64,000 bases of DNA from Chitinivibrionales bacterium (GTDB lineage: Bacteria > Fibrobacterota > Chitinivibrionia > Chitinivibrionales > FEN-1185): contig DATJAL010000052.1 of NCBI GenBank assembly GCA_035516255.1, forward strand, positions 281,556-345,555, written 5' to 3'. The position numbers were made by a program, and so were the translations under genes. A model generated the notes under the pieces. That model made no database searches and had not been told where the DNA came from. It was given only the letters and a program-made list of their open reading frames with translations. Positions within the stretch are counted from its first letter, which is position 1, and every line of letters starts with the position of its first letter. Positions 42,893 to 52,013 of this stretch are shown here, one piece after another.

Positions 42893-44734
42893 ATGGCCAT
42901 CCGTTCCAAAACCACGCTATTCCTCGCCGAGCGTGACAGCGGCGGCGTCATTCATGTCGCCAATATAAAGGGCGGGGTGGGAAAATCCACCGTCGCCACC
43001 AATCTCGCGGCGGTGTTCGCGAAAAAGGCTCCCACGCTCCTCATCGACCTTGACGTGCAGGGGAGCGCAACCGTTGCACTCGGCAAGGACCCTGCCGGCG
43101 TGAAGCTTTCGTCGTGGCAGCTGTTCAGGCGCAGGTTTTCACCGGCCGGCGCGGCGCTCCCGGCGGATCCGTCGGCCGCAAAGGCCCGCGCATTCCTGCG
43201 CCGCACGGAAGCGTGTCTTTTTTCGCAGGTGGTGGGGAGCGGGGAGGTGAGGCGGCTTGCCCTGACCGTCCGTCCGGGCCTCGATCTCATCCCGGCGAAT
43301 TCCGATTTATTCAAACCCGTGTTCTTTTTCCATCTCCAGAATTTTCTGTTCAACCTCGAGCTCTGCCGCAGCACCTACACCTACATCGTCATCGACACGC
43401 CCTCGGTGTGGAACTCCCTTACGAAAAGCCTGTACACTAAATGCAGCCTCAACCTGATTCCGGTGACGCTCAACGCGCTCGCCACCAAGAGCCTCAAGGA
43501 TTATTTCCGTAATGTAAAGAAGATGGCGCAGAAAAACCCATCGGTGCGCGTGCGCATTGTCAAGAACGAGGTGTTCGGCAGGCAGGACTCGAAGATAAAG
43601 GGCAAGACCCGCACCATGAGCGAGAACCGCAAGTTCCTCGACGGCCTGAGCGAAGAGGTGCAGATCAGGACGCAGACGGGCCTTTCCATCATCCCGCAGT
43701 CGGTGATGTTCGACCTCGAGATTCCGGAATCGGCGGGGATCCGCGACGCCCAGGACGAGGGGAAAACGCTGAACGAACTTCACCAGTACGGCGCCGCGGC
43801 CAGGGCGTTCGACGAGCTCGGCCGCATGGTGCAGTACGTGCTCAACAGCCCGCCCGCGAAATCGCCGCGGCCGCTGTGGCGGCGGCTCGCCGCGCTCCCG
43901 CCGCTTGTTCCCCGGCTCGCTGCCGCCTGCATGGTGTTTGCCGTTCTTTTACTCAACATTCCCGCGACCAACGAACCGGCGCCGCGGCCCGTGGCTCCGC
44001 AGCAGCTGATCGAACCGGTCCGGCCGCTCATTGCCCATGCGTTCTTGCCCGGCGAGTCGCTTTACAAATACGCAAAGTTCATCATCTGCCGGTACCGGGC
44101 GATGGTCCCGGCGCAGTCGGAGGTGCGCGAGTACGCGCAGGAAGTGATTGACGTGTACAACCGCACGAGGCTGCCGGGAGAACGGAAGATAACGGGAAGC
44201 GACTGGGTGCCGCCCGGCGTGAACGTCGTGTTTTACCCGCCGCTCAACATCGTGAACCCGCGCGAAAAGCAGCTGCTGCCCGCGTACGAGTATTTCATGG
44301 CCATGGTCGACGACCCATGCTCCTATATAACGGGGGACTGGTGCGACCGTGGCATGGGCGGCGGCACACCGCATTACGGCATCGACGTCGCGGCGGCGCT
44401 CGGCTCAAAAATCATCACGCCCGTCGACGGCGTCGTCATCAACAAGGAAAGCGCCTCCGCCGGCCACACCCTCGGCGTTGCCCGCGACGACTTCATCGTG
44501 ACCTTCTCCCACATGGACCGGCGCTATTTCCAGACCGGCCAGTCCGTGAAAAAGGGGACCGTCGTGGGCACGATCGGCCTCACCGGGCAGACCACGGGCC
44601 CGCACGTGCACGTCGGGTACGGCGTGAAAAGCGCGGCCGGCGACGGGATTGACTTTGGAAAATTCTTCTATAAATTTACTGATCCTAAATTGTTTTTTTA
44701 CCGGGAACAGTACCTGGCGAATGTAAACCGTTAA
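42893..44734 (+). CDS. Transmembrane fusion of a ParA/MinD-type ATPase with a periplasmic M23 peptidase
   Basis: 613 residues. Residues ~18-315 are a ParA/MinD-superfamily ATPase: deviant Walker A KGGVGKST (26-33), Walker A' LLIDLDVQGSAT (49-60) and Walker B YIVIDTPS (164-171). A single hydrophobic helix (340-356) follows Arg-rich flanks, placing the ATPase in the cytoplasm. A LysM-like segment (GESLYKYA ... WVPPGVNVVFYPP, 387-450) precedes an M23/LytM domain with HYGID (His494, Asp498), FSHMD (His540) and HVH (His571, His573), the complete zinc and catalytic set. The natural reading is an ATP-controlled cell-wall hydrolase. There is no sign of a sequencing join: the frame is continuous through all three parts. 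Confidence 0.88.
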   Translation: MAIRSKTTLFLAERDSGGVIHVANIKGGVGKSTVATNLAAVFAKKAPTLLIDLDVQGSATVALGKDPAGVKLSSWQLFRRRFSPAGAALPADPSAAKARAFLRRTEACLFSQVVGSGEVRRLALTVRPGLDLIPANSDLFKPVFFFHLQNFLFNLELCRSTYTYIVIDTPSVWNSLTKSLYTKCSLNLIPVTLNALATKSLKDYFRNVKKMAQKNPSVRVRIVKNEVFGRQDSKIKGKTRTMSENRKFLDGLSEEVQIRTQTGLSIIPQSVMFDLEIPESAGIRDAQDEGKTLNELHQYGAAARAFDELGRMVQYVLNSPPAKSPRPLWRRLAALPPLVPRLAAACMVFAVLLLNIPATNEPAPRPVAPQQLIEPVRPLIAHAFLPGESLYKYAKFIICRYRAMVPAQSEVREYAQEVIDVYNRTRLPGERKITGSDWVPPGVNVVFYPPLNIVNPREKQLLPAYEYFMAMVDDPCSYITGDWCDRGMGGGTPHYGIDVAAALGSKIITPVDGVVINKESASAGHTLGVARDDFIVTFSHMDRRYFQTGQSVKKGTVVGTIGLTGQTTGPHVHVGYGVKSAAGDGIDFGKFFYKFTDPKLFFYREQYLANVNR

Positions 44735-45025
44735 GGCGATGGGCTGCGGCGGTCCTGCGATATTAATAGCATTTATTTTTTGAAAAGAACAACAAATATA
44801 AATTCAGAATGTGGAAGGGCCTCGCCGGCCCTTAGACCGGGCAAGGAAAATGCTTTTTGTGGCCCGCCCTCCCAACCTCCCGCCGGGGAGGCTTTCAAAG
44901 CGTAAATTTCAGTTTTTAAGTTGTGTCTGCATGAGGTTGACGGTAAATTCGTTTGAAACATCACACTGTTGCGCTGCCGAGAGGGGGAAAAACAAGTGGC
45001 AATTGACTTATGCCACGCGTTAGGT

Positions 45026-45125
45026 GGACCGGAGGGTGAGCAAGAGCGAATTGCCGGCCGACCCTTCGCCGAAGGCGACTTCGGGCGGTCCGGCAACGAG
45101 GCGAACAGCCGAGCCCGGAGGGAGA
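45026..45125. repeat. ~98-bp intergenic direct repeat, copy 1 (in a 455-bp gap)
   Basis: Begins ggaccggagggtgagcaaga and ends gaacagccgagcccggag. It is about 93% identical to the segment at 46313-46412. Inside it has an imperfect palindrome (gccggccgaccc / gggcggtccggc) around a cttcgccgaaggcga hairpin. The gap 44735-45189 between the ParA-M23 gene and the HAD phosphatase contains this element plus GC-rich palindromic stretches (near 44816-44840 and 44876-44892) but no gene that I can support. Confidence 0.75.
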
Positions 45126-45189
45126 CCGACCCCGCGAAGCGGGGGAACGCCCGCACTATTTTAGAATTAAAACAATCGATGTTTTACTA

Positions 45190-46005
45190 ATGCCGCCCTC
45201 ACTCCTCGCCTTTGACCTCGACGGCACCCTTCTCACCTCCGACAAGCGTCTTTCCCGCGCCAACGCCGCGGCGCTCGCCGACATGGCCTCGCACGGGTGC
45301 GTGGTCGCGCTCGCATCGGGAAGGCTCGGCTCGAGCATGATGCAATACCTTAAAGGGCTGCCATGCGATCCGGCGTTGCTCACTCTCAACGGCGCGGCGG
45401 TTTATGCCGGCAGGAAACGGGGAAGCAGGCTCATTTATTCGGCGCCGCTTTCCGCCCGGCATGCCGATTCCCTCATCGAATATTCCGAGGGAAGGGAATT
45501 CGCGGTGAATTATTATTTTTCCGGCTCCCTTTACACCGTGCGCAACGAGAAGACCGCGCCCTTCAACGACCTGTATTACGCCCAGACCGGATCCGAATTC
45601 CACCTGCTCGATTCGCTCCTGCCGATGCGCGGCAACTCGCCGTTCAAGATCATTTTCGTGGGAGACCCGCCGGTGCTTGACAGGGAAGAGCACGAACTGC
45701 GCCTGAAATGGGGGGGCGAGCTTTACATCGTGCGCACGTGGGAGTATTACCTTGAATTTTTAAACCCGCTCGCGACAAAGGGCAACGGCCTGGCCGCCAT
45801 CGCGGAGGCGTACGGCGTCGATCTTTCCAACGCCGTGGCCTTCGGCGACGCCAACAACGACATCCCCATGCTCAAGGCCGCGAAAACGGGCATCGCCCTG
45901 AAAAACGCCTCAGAAGAGGCAAAGCGCGCCGCGTCGTATGTTTCCGAATGGACAAACAATGAGGACGCGGTGGCGAAGGAGTGGGAGAGATTGAAGAGAT
46001 CGTAA
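45190..46005 (+). CDS. Cof-type HAD-IIB family phosphatase
   Basis: 271 residues. Motif I DLDGTLL (Asp9, Asp11), motif II ASGR, Lys in PLATKGNG and motif IV GDANNDIPML are the complete HAD-IIB (Cof/YbjI-like) set; such cytoplasmic enzymes dephosphorylate sugar phosphates, pyridoxal phosphate or similar small molecules. Length is standard. No ribosome-binding site is evident before ATG 45190. It is flanked by the two copies of the ~98-bp repeat and does not appear to share an operon with either neighbour. Confidence 0.9.
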   Translation: MPPSLLAFDLDGTLLTSDKRLSRANAAALADMASHGCVVALASGRLGSSMMQYLKGLPCDPALLTLNGAAVYAGRKRGSRLIYSAPLSARHADSLIEYSEGREFAVNYYFSGSLYTVRNEKTAPFNDLYYAQTGSEFHLLDSLLPMRGNSPFKIIFVGDPPVLDREEHELRLKWGGELYIVRTWEYYLEFLNPLATKGNGLAAIAEAYGVDLSNAVAFGDANNDIPMLKAAKTGIALKNASEEAKRAASYVSEWTNNEDAVAKEWERLKRS

Positions 46006-46312
46006 AATATTTATTTGGTGGGGGGAAGTCTACCCCTTCGGGTACTTCCAAGGGTCGTTCCCCTGACCCCCGGCTTCCACCGCATCCCATATGTCAAGAC
46101 AAACGCTGCCACAGGATGCGGCGGCGATCCGGGGGCACACCCCTCTTTGGCGCCGGAGTCCCGTGTCTTGCGGAGACCTGGGGGGCCGGCGAACTGCCTA
46201 CGCAGGTCATGCTTTACACGGTGGAAGAAGAAATATTACAGACACCGGCATTTCCTAACTTTGTGTTTTCAAGCGCAAAATTAATACACAGGATGATGTT
46301 CTGCGCCAGTAC

Positions 46313-46412
46313 GGACGGGAGGGTGAGCAGGAGCGAATTGCCCGCCGACCCCTCGCCGAAGGCGACTTCGGGCGGTCCGGCAACGAGGCGAACAGCCGAG
46401 CCCGGAAGGAGG
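46313..46412. repeat. ~98-bp intergenic direct repeat, copy 2 (in a 478-bp gap)
   Basis: Same orientation as the copy at 45026-45125, with single-base differences (for example cccgccgacccctcg for ccggccgacccttcg). The gap 46006-46483 otherwise contains a C-rich stretch and no credible gene: frames at 46015-46523 run through the repeat and have no family resemblance. Confidence 0.75.
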
Positions 46413-46483
46413 CACGGTGCCGTGACCGGCAGGCGCCATGATTGTTTTTATCCTGAAATAATACCAGCTAAAGAGAGCAATAT

Positions 46484-47296
46484 TTATCCGAATCTTATAA
46501 ACTCCATCCTTTTATCCCTATAAGCTGCCAGTAAATTTGCAGGTATTCCATGTTCTCTTAGTCTTTCAGCCACATGCCCTATCGCCATTTCAGGCGAATT
46601 GTGGTCGGCGCTCAGGTGCGACAGCACGATAGTGCGCGGCGGCCGTTTTGACGCGGCGTAAATCTTGACAAGCGCCTGCGCCGCCTGCTCGTTGGAAAGA
46701 TGGCCCTCGTCGGAGGCCACCCGCACCTTGTGGAAGTACGGCCGCCGCGGGTTGTCCCAGAGCAGGCCCGTGTCATGGTTGGATTCGAGCACGATGCATT
46801 CGCAGTCGGCAAAGTGAGGGACGAGGTCGTCGGGAAAGCACCCGAGGTCCGTGGCGAACGCGATCCTTGACAGAGGGGATTCCTTGGCCCAGAACGTGAA
46901 CCCGCAGGTGGTCTCCCTGGCGTCGTGGCCCACCACGAAGGGGGAGAACACGATGCCGCCCACCGTGAAACGGGCGCAGGCGAAGGGGCGCACGGCAAGG
47001 CCGGCAATGCGGTGTTTATTCGTCATGTCCGCGAGGGCGTGTACGTTGGATTCGTGAATGTGAAGCGGCACGCCGTGGTCCCGGCACAGCACCAGCGAAT
47101 TCTGGTTGAGGTGGTCGCTGTGCAGGTGCGTCACCACCAGGGCGTTGATGTCGGCGAAGCGCTCGTTGATTTCCGCGAGGACCGCCGCCATGCCGCGCAT
47201 GCTCATGCCGCCCGCGTCGAGCAGGATCTTCGTGCCCCCGTGCTCCAGAAACGTGCAGTTGCCGCTGGAGCCGCTGCGCAGCATGCAGAACCTCAT
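46484..47296 (-). CDS. MBL-fold metallo-hydrolase, YycJ/WalJ-like
   Basis: 270 residues. It begins RSGSSGNCTFLEHG-like and TKILLDAGG, as in YycJ/WalJ proteins, with the zinc motif THLHSDH (56-62), a later GHDA His, ATDLG and ESNHD, and LSHLSADHNSP at the end, all typical of that family. YycJ-like proteins are predicted beta-lactamase-fold nucleases, linked in Firmicutes to the WalKR system. Its ATG overlaps the stop of the upstream hybrid histidine kinase (ATGA), so here too it is coupled to a sensor kinase, although a different one. Confidence 0.85.
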   Translation of the reverse strand: MRFCMLRSGSSGNCTFLEHGGTKILLDAGGMSMRGMAAVLAEINERFADINALVVTHLHSDHLNQNSLVLCRDHGVPLHIHESNVHALADMTNKHRIAGLAVRPFACARFTVGGIVFSPFVVGHDARETTCGFTFWAKESPLSRIAFATDLGCFPDDLVPHFADCECIVLESNHDTGLLWDNPRRPYFHKVRVASDEGHLSNEQAAQALVKIYAASKRPPRTIVLSHLSADHNSPEMAIGHVAERLREHGIPANLLAAYRDKRMEFIRFG

Positions 47297-49368
47297 GAGT
47301 GCGCCCCTTTCAGCGCGTCGGCGACCGCCTGCGTGATCCGCGCGCTGTCGAACGGCTTCTGGAGCACGCCGCAGATGCCCTCGGAAAAAATCTCCTGCTT
47401 GTCGCCCTCGTAGCTGTAGCCGCTCGAAAGAATGGCCTTAACGCCGGGATTGATCTTCTTGAGTTCCCTGAAGCATTCCCTGCCGTTGATGCCCTCCATG
47501 ATCATGTCGATGATGAAAAGGTCCACATCGCCGGCATGGCCGCGGTAATACTCGATGGCCTGTTTCCCGCCCTCGAATTCGCTCACCGTGTATCCGGCGG
47601 CGGTGAGCATTTCCCTGCTGATGATGCGGATGGCTTCGTCATTGTCAATCACGGCGATCGTGCCGCTCCCGCTGAGAACGCCTTCCGTTTCGCTCTCCCG
47701 GTGCCGCGCCGGAGCGCTTGCGTCGGACGGAAGATACACCGTGAACGACGTTCCCCGGTCCAACGCGGATTCCACGCACACATACCCGTTGTGGCTCTTG
47801 ACAGAACCGTAAACACTGGCGAGCCCGAGGCCCGACCCCTTGCCCACGTCCTTGGTGGTGAAAAAAGGCTCGAACAGCTTCGCTTTTGTCGCTTCGTCCA
47901 TTCCCACGCCCGTATCGCTGACGCAGACCGCGATATAGGGGCCAGCGCCGGCACCTGGGTGCGACGCAAGGAGCAGGCCGTCGGCGCCGGTGTCTCGCGT
48001 TGCCAAGGTGAGTGTTCCGCCCTCGGGCATGGCATCGCGTCCGTTCAGCGCCAAATTGAGAAAAACATTCTGCATCTGTGTGGGGTCGCCGGTGAAATAG
48101 GGGTTCTCTGCCTTCAGGTCGAGCACGAGCGTCACCTTTTCCTCAAGCGTGTGCTGCAGCAGGAGCGACACGTGAGAAAGCACCTGGTGGACGTTAAGGC
48201 TTGTTTTCTGGATCTTGCCCCTTTTACCAAAGGCGAGGAGCTGGGCAGTGAGCTCTGCCGCCTTGCGCGAGCCTGACAGGATGGCGGTGGCGTATTTCTC
48301 GAGCTTGGGATTGCCGGCCGCAAATTTCTGGCGTATCATTTCCGCATAACCGGAGATGGCGCCGAGGATGTTGTTGAAATCGTGCGCCACGCCTCCAGCC
48401 AGCTGGCCGATGGCCTCGAGCGTCTGCGTGTGGCGGAGCTGTCCTTCGAGCGCGGCCTTTTCCTGCTCGGTTTTTATCTGGTCCACGCGCAGCGCGACGA
48501 TTTTCATCATCTCGAGGACGAGCGCGGTTTCGGTGTCGTCCCATGCGCGCTCGCGCACGCAGTCGGAAAACGAAAAGAACGAAAACGGCTCTTGCCTGAA
48601 CAGCACGAGCAGCGCCGACCGTATGCCGTAGGTTTCGAAATGGGAAAGAAGCGTCCCGCGGAATTCGGCGGGGATGTTGCTCCTGGTAAGCCTTGTGACG
48701 TCGGCGCCGGCGCCTTCGCGGATGCCTTTGACAAGCGCTATCGGGAATTTCTGGCCGAGGTAGCTTTCGAGGCCCGGCGCGCACCACTGTACCGTGCATG
48801 CCGTGCCGCTGCCGTCGGCCGCGGCCTCGTAGTATCCCACGCGGCTCACATTGAAAAACTGTCCCAGGATGCCGAGGAGCCGGCGGATGAGTTCCTCTTT
48901 GTCAAGAGTCTTGTCCGCCGCGGCCCTCCAGATCTCGGCCCGCGCCGCGCTGTAGCGGTTCTGGTCGAAGTAGAGGTCGGTGCGCCATTCCTGGATCGTA
49001 GTGTCGAGGATGATTTCGATTGCCCGGCCGACCCCGCCGCCGGCGTCCCGCATCGGGATATGGCGCACCTGCCGCTCCATGCCGTTGGGAAAGGTGACGG
49101 TCGCGGTCCGGGAAACGCCGGTTGAAAAAACCTCCTGCGCGGCGCAGGCGCCGCAGGGCGACGAGCGGGAATGCCACACCTCGTAGCAGTGCCTGCCCCG
49201 CATCTCCTCGAGCGGCAGGCCGCGCTCCGTGAGCGCCGCGCGGTTCGCCCATTCGATCGCGAGCTTGTCGTCGAGGATGATGGCGCTCTCGGGGATGTTG
49301 TCGAGGATGTCGCGGCAAAGGTCGGGGGCGATGGGGTGGGGGAAAGGTTTTGGAACTGGTTTTTTCAT
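47293..49368 (-). CDS. Hybrid histidine kinase (PAS-GAF-HisKA-HATPase-REC)
   Basis: 691 residues, no transmembrane helix, so cytoplasmic. PAS domain (~20-128) contains HCYEVWHSRSSPCGAC, a Cys-rich motif (Cys61, Cys72, Cys75) common in PAS domains that bind iron or zinc or sense redox. A GAF-like domain (~155-300) with YGIRSALLVLF follows. HisKA has VAHDFNN with phosphorylated His329; the HATPase has DPTQMQNVFLNLALNGRDAM and KGSGLGLA. The C-terminal receiver (566-691) has FIIDMIM (phospho-Asp) and QKPFD (Lys). It probably reads a cytoplasmic redox or small-molecule signal. No DNA-binding partner is in the window. Confidence 0.92.
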   Translation of the reverse strand: MKKPVPKPFPHPIAPDLCRDILDNIPESAIILDDKLAIEWANRAALTERGLPLEEMRGRHCYEVWHSRSSPCGACAAQEVFSTGVSRTATVTFPNGMERQVRHIPMRDAGGGVGRAIEIILDTTIQEWRTDLYFDQNRYSAARAEIWRAAADKTLDKEELIRRLLGILGQFFNVSRVGYYEAAADGSGTACTVQWCAPGLESYLGQKFPIALVKGIREGAGADVTRLTRSNIPAEFRGTLLSHFETYGIRSALLVLFRQEPFSFFSFSDCVRERAWDDTETALVLEMMKIVALRVDQIKTEQEKAALEGQLRHTQTLEAIGQLAGGVAHDFNNILGAISGYAEMIRQKFAAGNPKLEKYATAILSGSRKAAELTAQLLAFGKRGKIQKTSLNVHQVLSHVSLLLQHTLEEKVTLVLDLKAENPYFTGDPTQMQNVFLNLALNGRDAMPEGGTLTLATRDTGADGLLLASHPGAGAGPYIAVCVSDTGVGMDEATKAKLFEPFFTTKDVGKGSGLGLASVYGSVKSHNGYVCVESALDRGTSFTVYLPSDASAPARHRESETEGVLSGSGTIAVIDNDEAIRIISREMLTAAGYTVSEFEGGKQAIEYYRGHAGDVDLFIIDMIMEGINGRECFRELKKINPGVKAILSSGYSYEGDKQEIFSEGICGVLQKPFDSARITQAVADALKGAHS

Positions 49369-49561
49369 GGGAACGGCTTATAAAAATATAATAATCTCAT
49401 GGGGGAAAAGTGTCAATACCAAAAAGGAAACAGGGGATGAAGGGTGGCGGGGGGAGTTTTCTGGCAGAAACCGGAATTTGTGATTGGAGGTCGAAAAGGG
49501 GGAAATTTTGAGTATATTATGAGAAAGAGATAAATTCCGTTTCCGACAAGTGAGGTTGAAA

Positions 49562-50617
49562 ATGAATGCAAAAAATGTGAGTGCAGGGTGCTTGGTGATT
49601 TTTATAATGGTTTTTTCAAATGGCGCGATTGCGGATTATGTTGAAGGTCTCGATACAACAGACGCGAACGGATATGGGTTGGATTCAGCGTTCAGGGTAT
49701 ATTCGGACACTTTTTTTACGGTGAAAGCACATATATTATGCTATGAAGGAATTTGGTTCTGCAATTCCTTTGACGACGAAAATTTGGCCCCTCAGATTTA
49801 TTCCTACTATGATTCTTTCTTCGGTGGAACTAAATTTCCGGTCTCTTATCATAATTTTATTTTAAAGAAAGTAGACAGCACTTTCTGCAAGGTCCAACTC
49901 GCGGGCAGGATTTCCGGCAACCAGTATATTTTCAGGTATGGGAAGAACACTACGCCGAATGACAGGATGTTGGAAAGACCGGACTACGACCGGTCGATAA
50001 GATACAAGCCAAATAATTTTGTGCATAATTCCTTCAAACCCGACCTCACCTTTGATTCACTTCTTTGGGATCCTCCCTTGCCAAATGATAATCATCTGGT
50101 GGGCTATATTTTTTATTGCTCTAAATACGGAGTACCGATTGATACGACAAAACCGATAGATCTCAGTCAGTGGGATTCAGTCGCCTTTATCTCCTCAACG
50201 AAGTTCAGCCCTCAATTGAATGTGGAGTACTTCGGTAATGGTTTTTTCCTGAATCTCGCGGCTGTTTACACCGAGGGAAAATCGGACTTTCTTGAAGGGT
50301 GGTTTTACTTTTATACAACAGCGGTTGGCGTTCAAAACCGCGTGACAGGATCCCGCGAATTTCAATACAAACTTGCCGTCGCGAAAAATTGCTCCGGTTT
50401 TGCTTTTAATGTTTACCCGTCAATTGCAAACGGCTCTTCGGCATCTTTTTCCATTTTCTCTCCCGCCGGCCGTCAGCTTGCCCGTTTCACCGATATCAAT
50501 TCAAGCGCAAATGTTTGGAATCCTTTTGCACAACACTTGGGCCCCGGCTTATATATTGTAAAGGCGGAGTTACCGGACCGCACCGTCCTCACCCGGCCCT
50601 TCATTTACACAAAATAG
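49562..50617 (+). CDS. Secreted protein of unknown function, AT-rich, sorting-like tail, copy 1
   Basis: 351 residues from ATG 49562 (TGAGGT 6 nt upstream; a GTG at 49550 is less likely). Signal peptide, then an Fn3-like beta-rich body shared with the gene at 50887: DTTDANGYGLDSAF, LWDPPLPNDNHLVGYIFY and FLNLAAVYTEGKSDFLEGW. The LPNDNHLVGYIFY stretch followed by AAVYxEG is the pattern of a fibronectin type III domain. The last ~80 residues are a sorting-like tail ending DRTVLTRPFIYTK. No enzyme motif recognised. Composition is AT-richer than neighbours. Confidence 0.6.
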   Translation: MNAKNVSAGCLVIFIMVFSNGAIADYVEGLDTTDANGYGLDSAFRVYSDTFFTVKAHILCYEGIWFCNSFDDENLAPQIYSYYDSFFGGTKFPVSYHNFILKKVDSTFCKVQLAGRISGNQYIFRYGKNTTPNDRMLERPDYDRSIRYKPNNFVHNSFKPDLTFDSLLWDPPLPNDNHLVGYIFYCSKYGVPIDTTKPIDLSQWDSVAFISSTKFSPQLNVEYFGNGFFLNLAAVYTEGKSDFLEGWFYFYTTAVGVQNRVTGSREFQYKLAVAKNCSGFAFNVYPSIANGSSASFSIFSPAGRQLARFTDINSSANVWNPFAQHLGPGLYIVKAELPDRTVLTRPFIYTK

Positions 50618-50886
50618 ATGAACTTTCACTTGGTACCGGCGACTTTAAAAGCAAGCCCTCATCGTACAATGGAAGATTTTAATGCGTCGGCTATTGTCAA
50701 TATTCTTTCTCCTGTTTCTCCAGCCGGCTTTTCGCCTCTGATTTCTTCAGCTTCGGTGCCAAGAAGGACCGATTTTCTTCCAGAAAACGATATTTGATCA
50801 AAGAACTTGTAAAATGCAAAATTAATGGTATATTATAGGTAAAATTGATGTAAGGAGATATTTCAATAGTTAAGAGAGGAGCACAT

Positions 50887-51990
50887 ATGCGAAAGTTTTA
50901 CAAAATCGTTCTTTTCAATGGAATCATGATCGTGGTACTATTTAATATTAATATTTTTGCAGGTTATATTGAATCAATTGACACGACTGATATTCACGGA
51001 TTTCCACATGACTCGTCATTCTTGGTTGACTTTCAATGGAACATTATGGGGCTAAAAGGGCCATATTTTACCTATTCACCAAACGGTTGGTTTTTTAATG
51101 CCTTTTTTAATGATATCAACCTTGCACCGGATCTCAATGACAGCAATGTCATGAAACTTTCCGGGCGTGGGCACCCCATTTCTCCAAAAGAATTTGTAAG
51201 CTGTGTTATTAGAAAAGCAGATTCTACTTTTGAGAAAATTAATATTATTAACAAGTTGTCTGATGGCAGATATGTATTTCAATTTGGGCATAACACATTT
51301 CCCAACAATAGGATTCTTGCAAATTCAAATTATGACAGGAGAGTACTTTATAGGCCAAACAATCTAAGAATTACACCGGTAGATACCTCTTTTGCAGTCT
51401 TTAATTTTCAGGTTGGAACAATTTTTAATTGGGAACCTCCCTTAGATAATGATAATCATCTTCTTGGCTACATTCTCTGCGTCACTAGGACATCCATAAT
51501 AGATACAACAAGACCGATTTACCCATCCCAATGCTGTTCAACACACCTGCTTACTAACACCAATGTATTCTTGCCTACGAATTCTCCGGTGCCGCCCGAT
51601 ACGTCCTGTTTCTATAATCCTAATTGGGGACCACAATACTTTAATGTAGCTGCCGTTTACCAAGAAGGTGTTTCCGACCTAAGTTGGCCTTGGGGGTATT
51701 TTGTACCCCCGGTGTCTACCATTGAAATCAAAAACAATAAGACGCAGGCAATAAATCGAATCCTAGTAAAAGACAACAAGGTTTTCTGCATTTGGTCGGA
51801 CAATATTGCTGGAAACAATGCTTCGGCTAAACTTACAATTTACGACCTTAAAGGCGAACAAAAGGCAATATTCACAATGAAATCAAACAATCTGGTTACC
51901 CTCGGCCGTTTGTCGGCAGGTATTTATCTCATTCGTGCCGAACTTTCCGACCGCACCGTCCTCACCCGGCCCTTTATGTACACAAAGTAA
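50887..51990 (+). CDS. Secreted protein of unknown function, AT-rich, sorting-like tail, copy 2
   Basis: 367 residues, paralog of 49562-50617. Shares signal peptide type, SIDTTDIHGFPHDSSF, WEPPLDNDNHLLGYIL, FNVAAVYQEGVSDLSW and the terminal DRTVLTRPFMYTK. The body is markedly AT-rich compared with flanking genes, while the last ~90 nt are GC-rich and match copy 1 closely (26 identical nucleotides at 51949-51974). This mosaic suggests acquisition of a foreign body with a local 3' end, or gene conversion. AGAGGAG precedes ATG. The 269-bp gap before it has no gene. Confidence 0.6.
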   Translation: MRKFYKIVLFNGIMIVVLFNINIFAGYIESIDTTDIHGFPHDSSFLVDFQWNIMGLKGPYFTYSPNGWFFNAFFNDINLAPDLNDSNVMKLSGRGHPISPKEFVSCVIRKADSTFEKINIINKLSDGRYVFQFGHNTFPNNRILANSNYDRRVLYRPNNLRITPVDTSFAVFNFQVGTIFNWEPPLDNDNHLLGYILCVTRTSIIDTTRPIYPSQCCSTHLLTNTNVFLPTNSPVPPDTSCFYNPNWGPQYFNVAAVYQEGVSDLSWPWGYFVPPVSTIEIKNNKTQAINRILVKDNKVFCIWSDNIAGNNASAKLTIYDLKGEQKAIFTMKSNNLVTLGRLSAGIYLIRAELSDRTVLTRPFMYTK

Positions 51991-52013
51991 CCGAACAAAC
52001 AATAAGAAATCAA

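Noticed and set aside
46015..46523. Plus-strand frames in the gap before the YycJ-like gene
   Set aside because: They run through the ~98-bp repeat, have no recognisable domain and no Shine-Dalgarno sequence.
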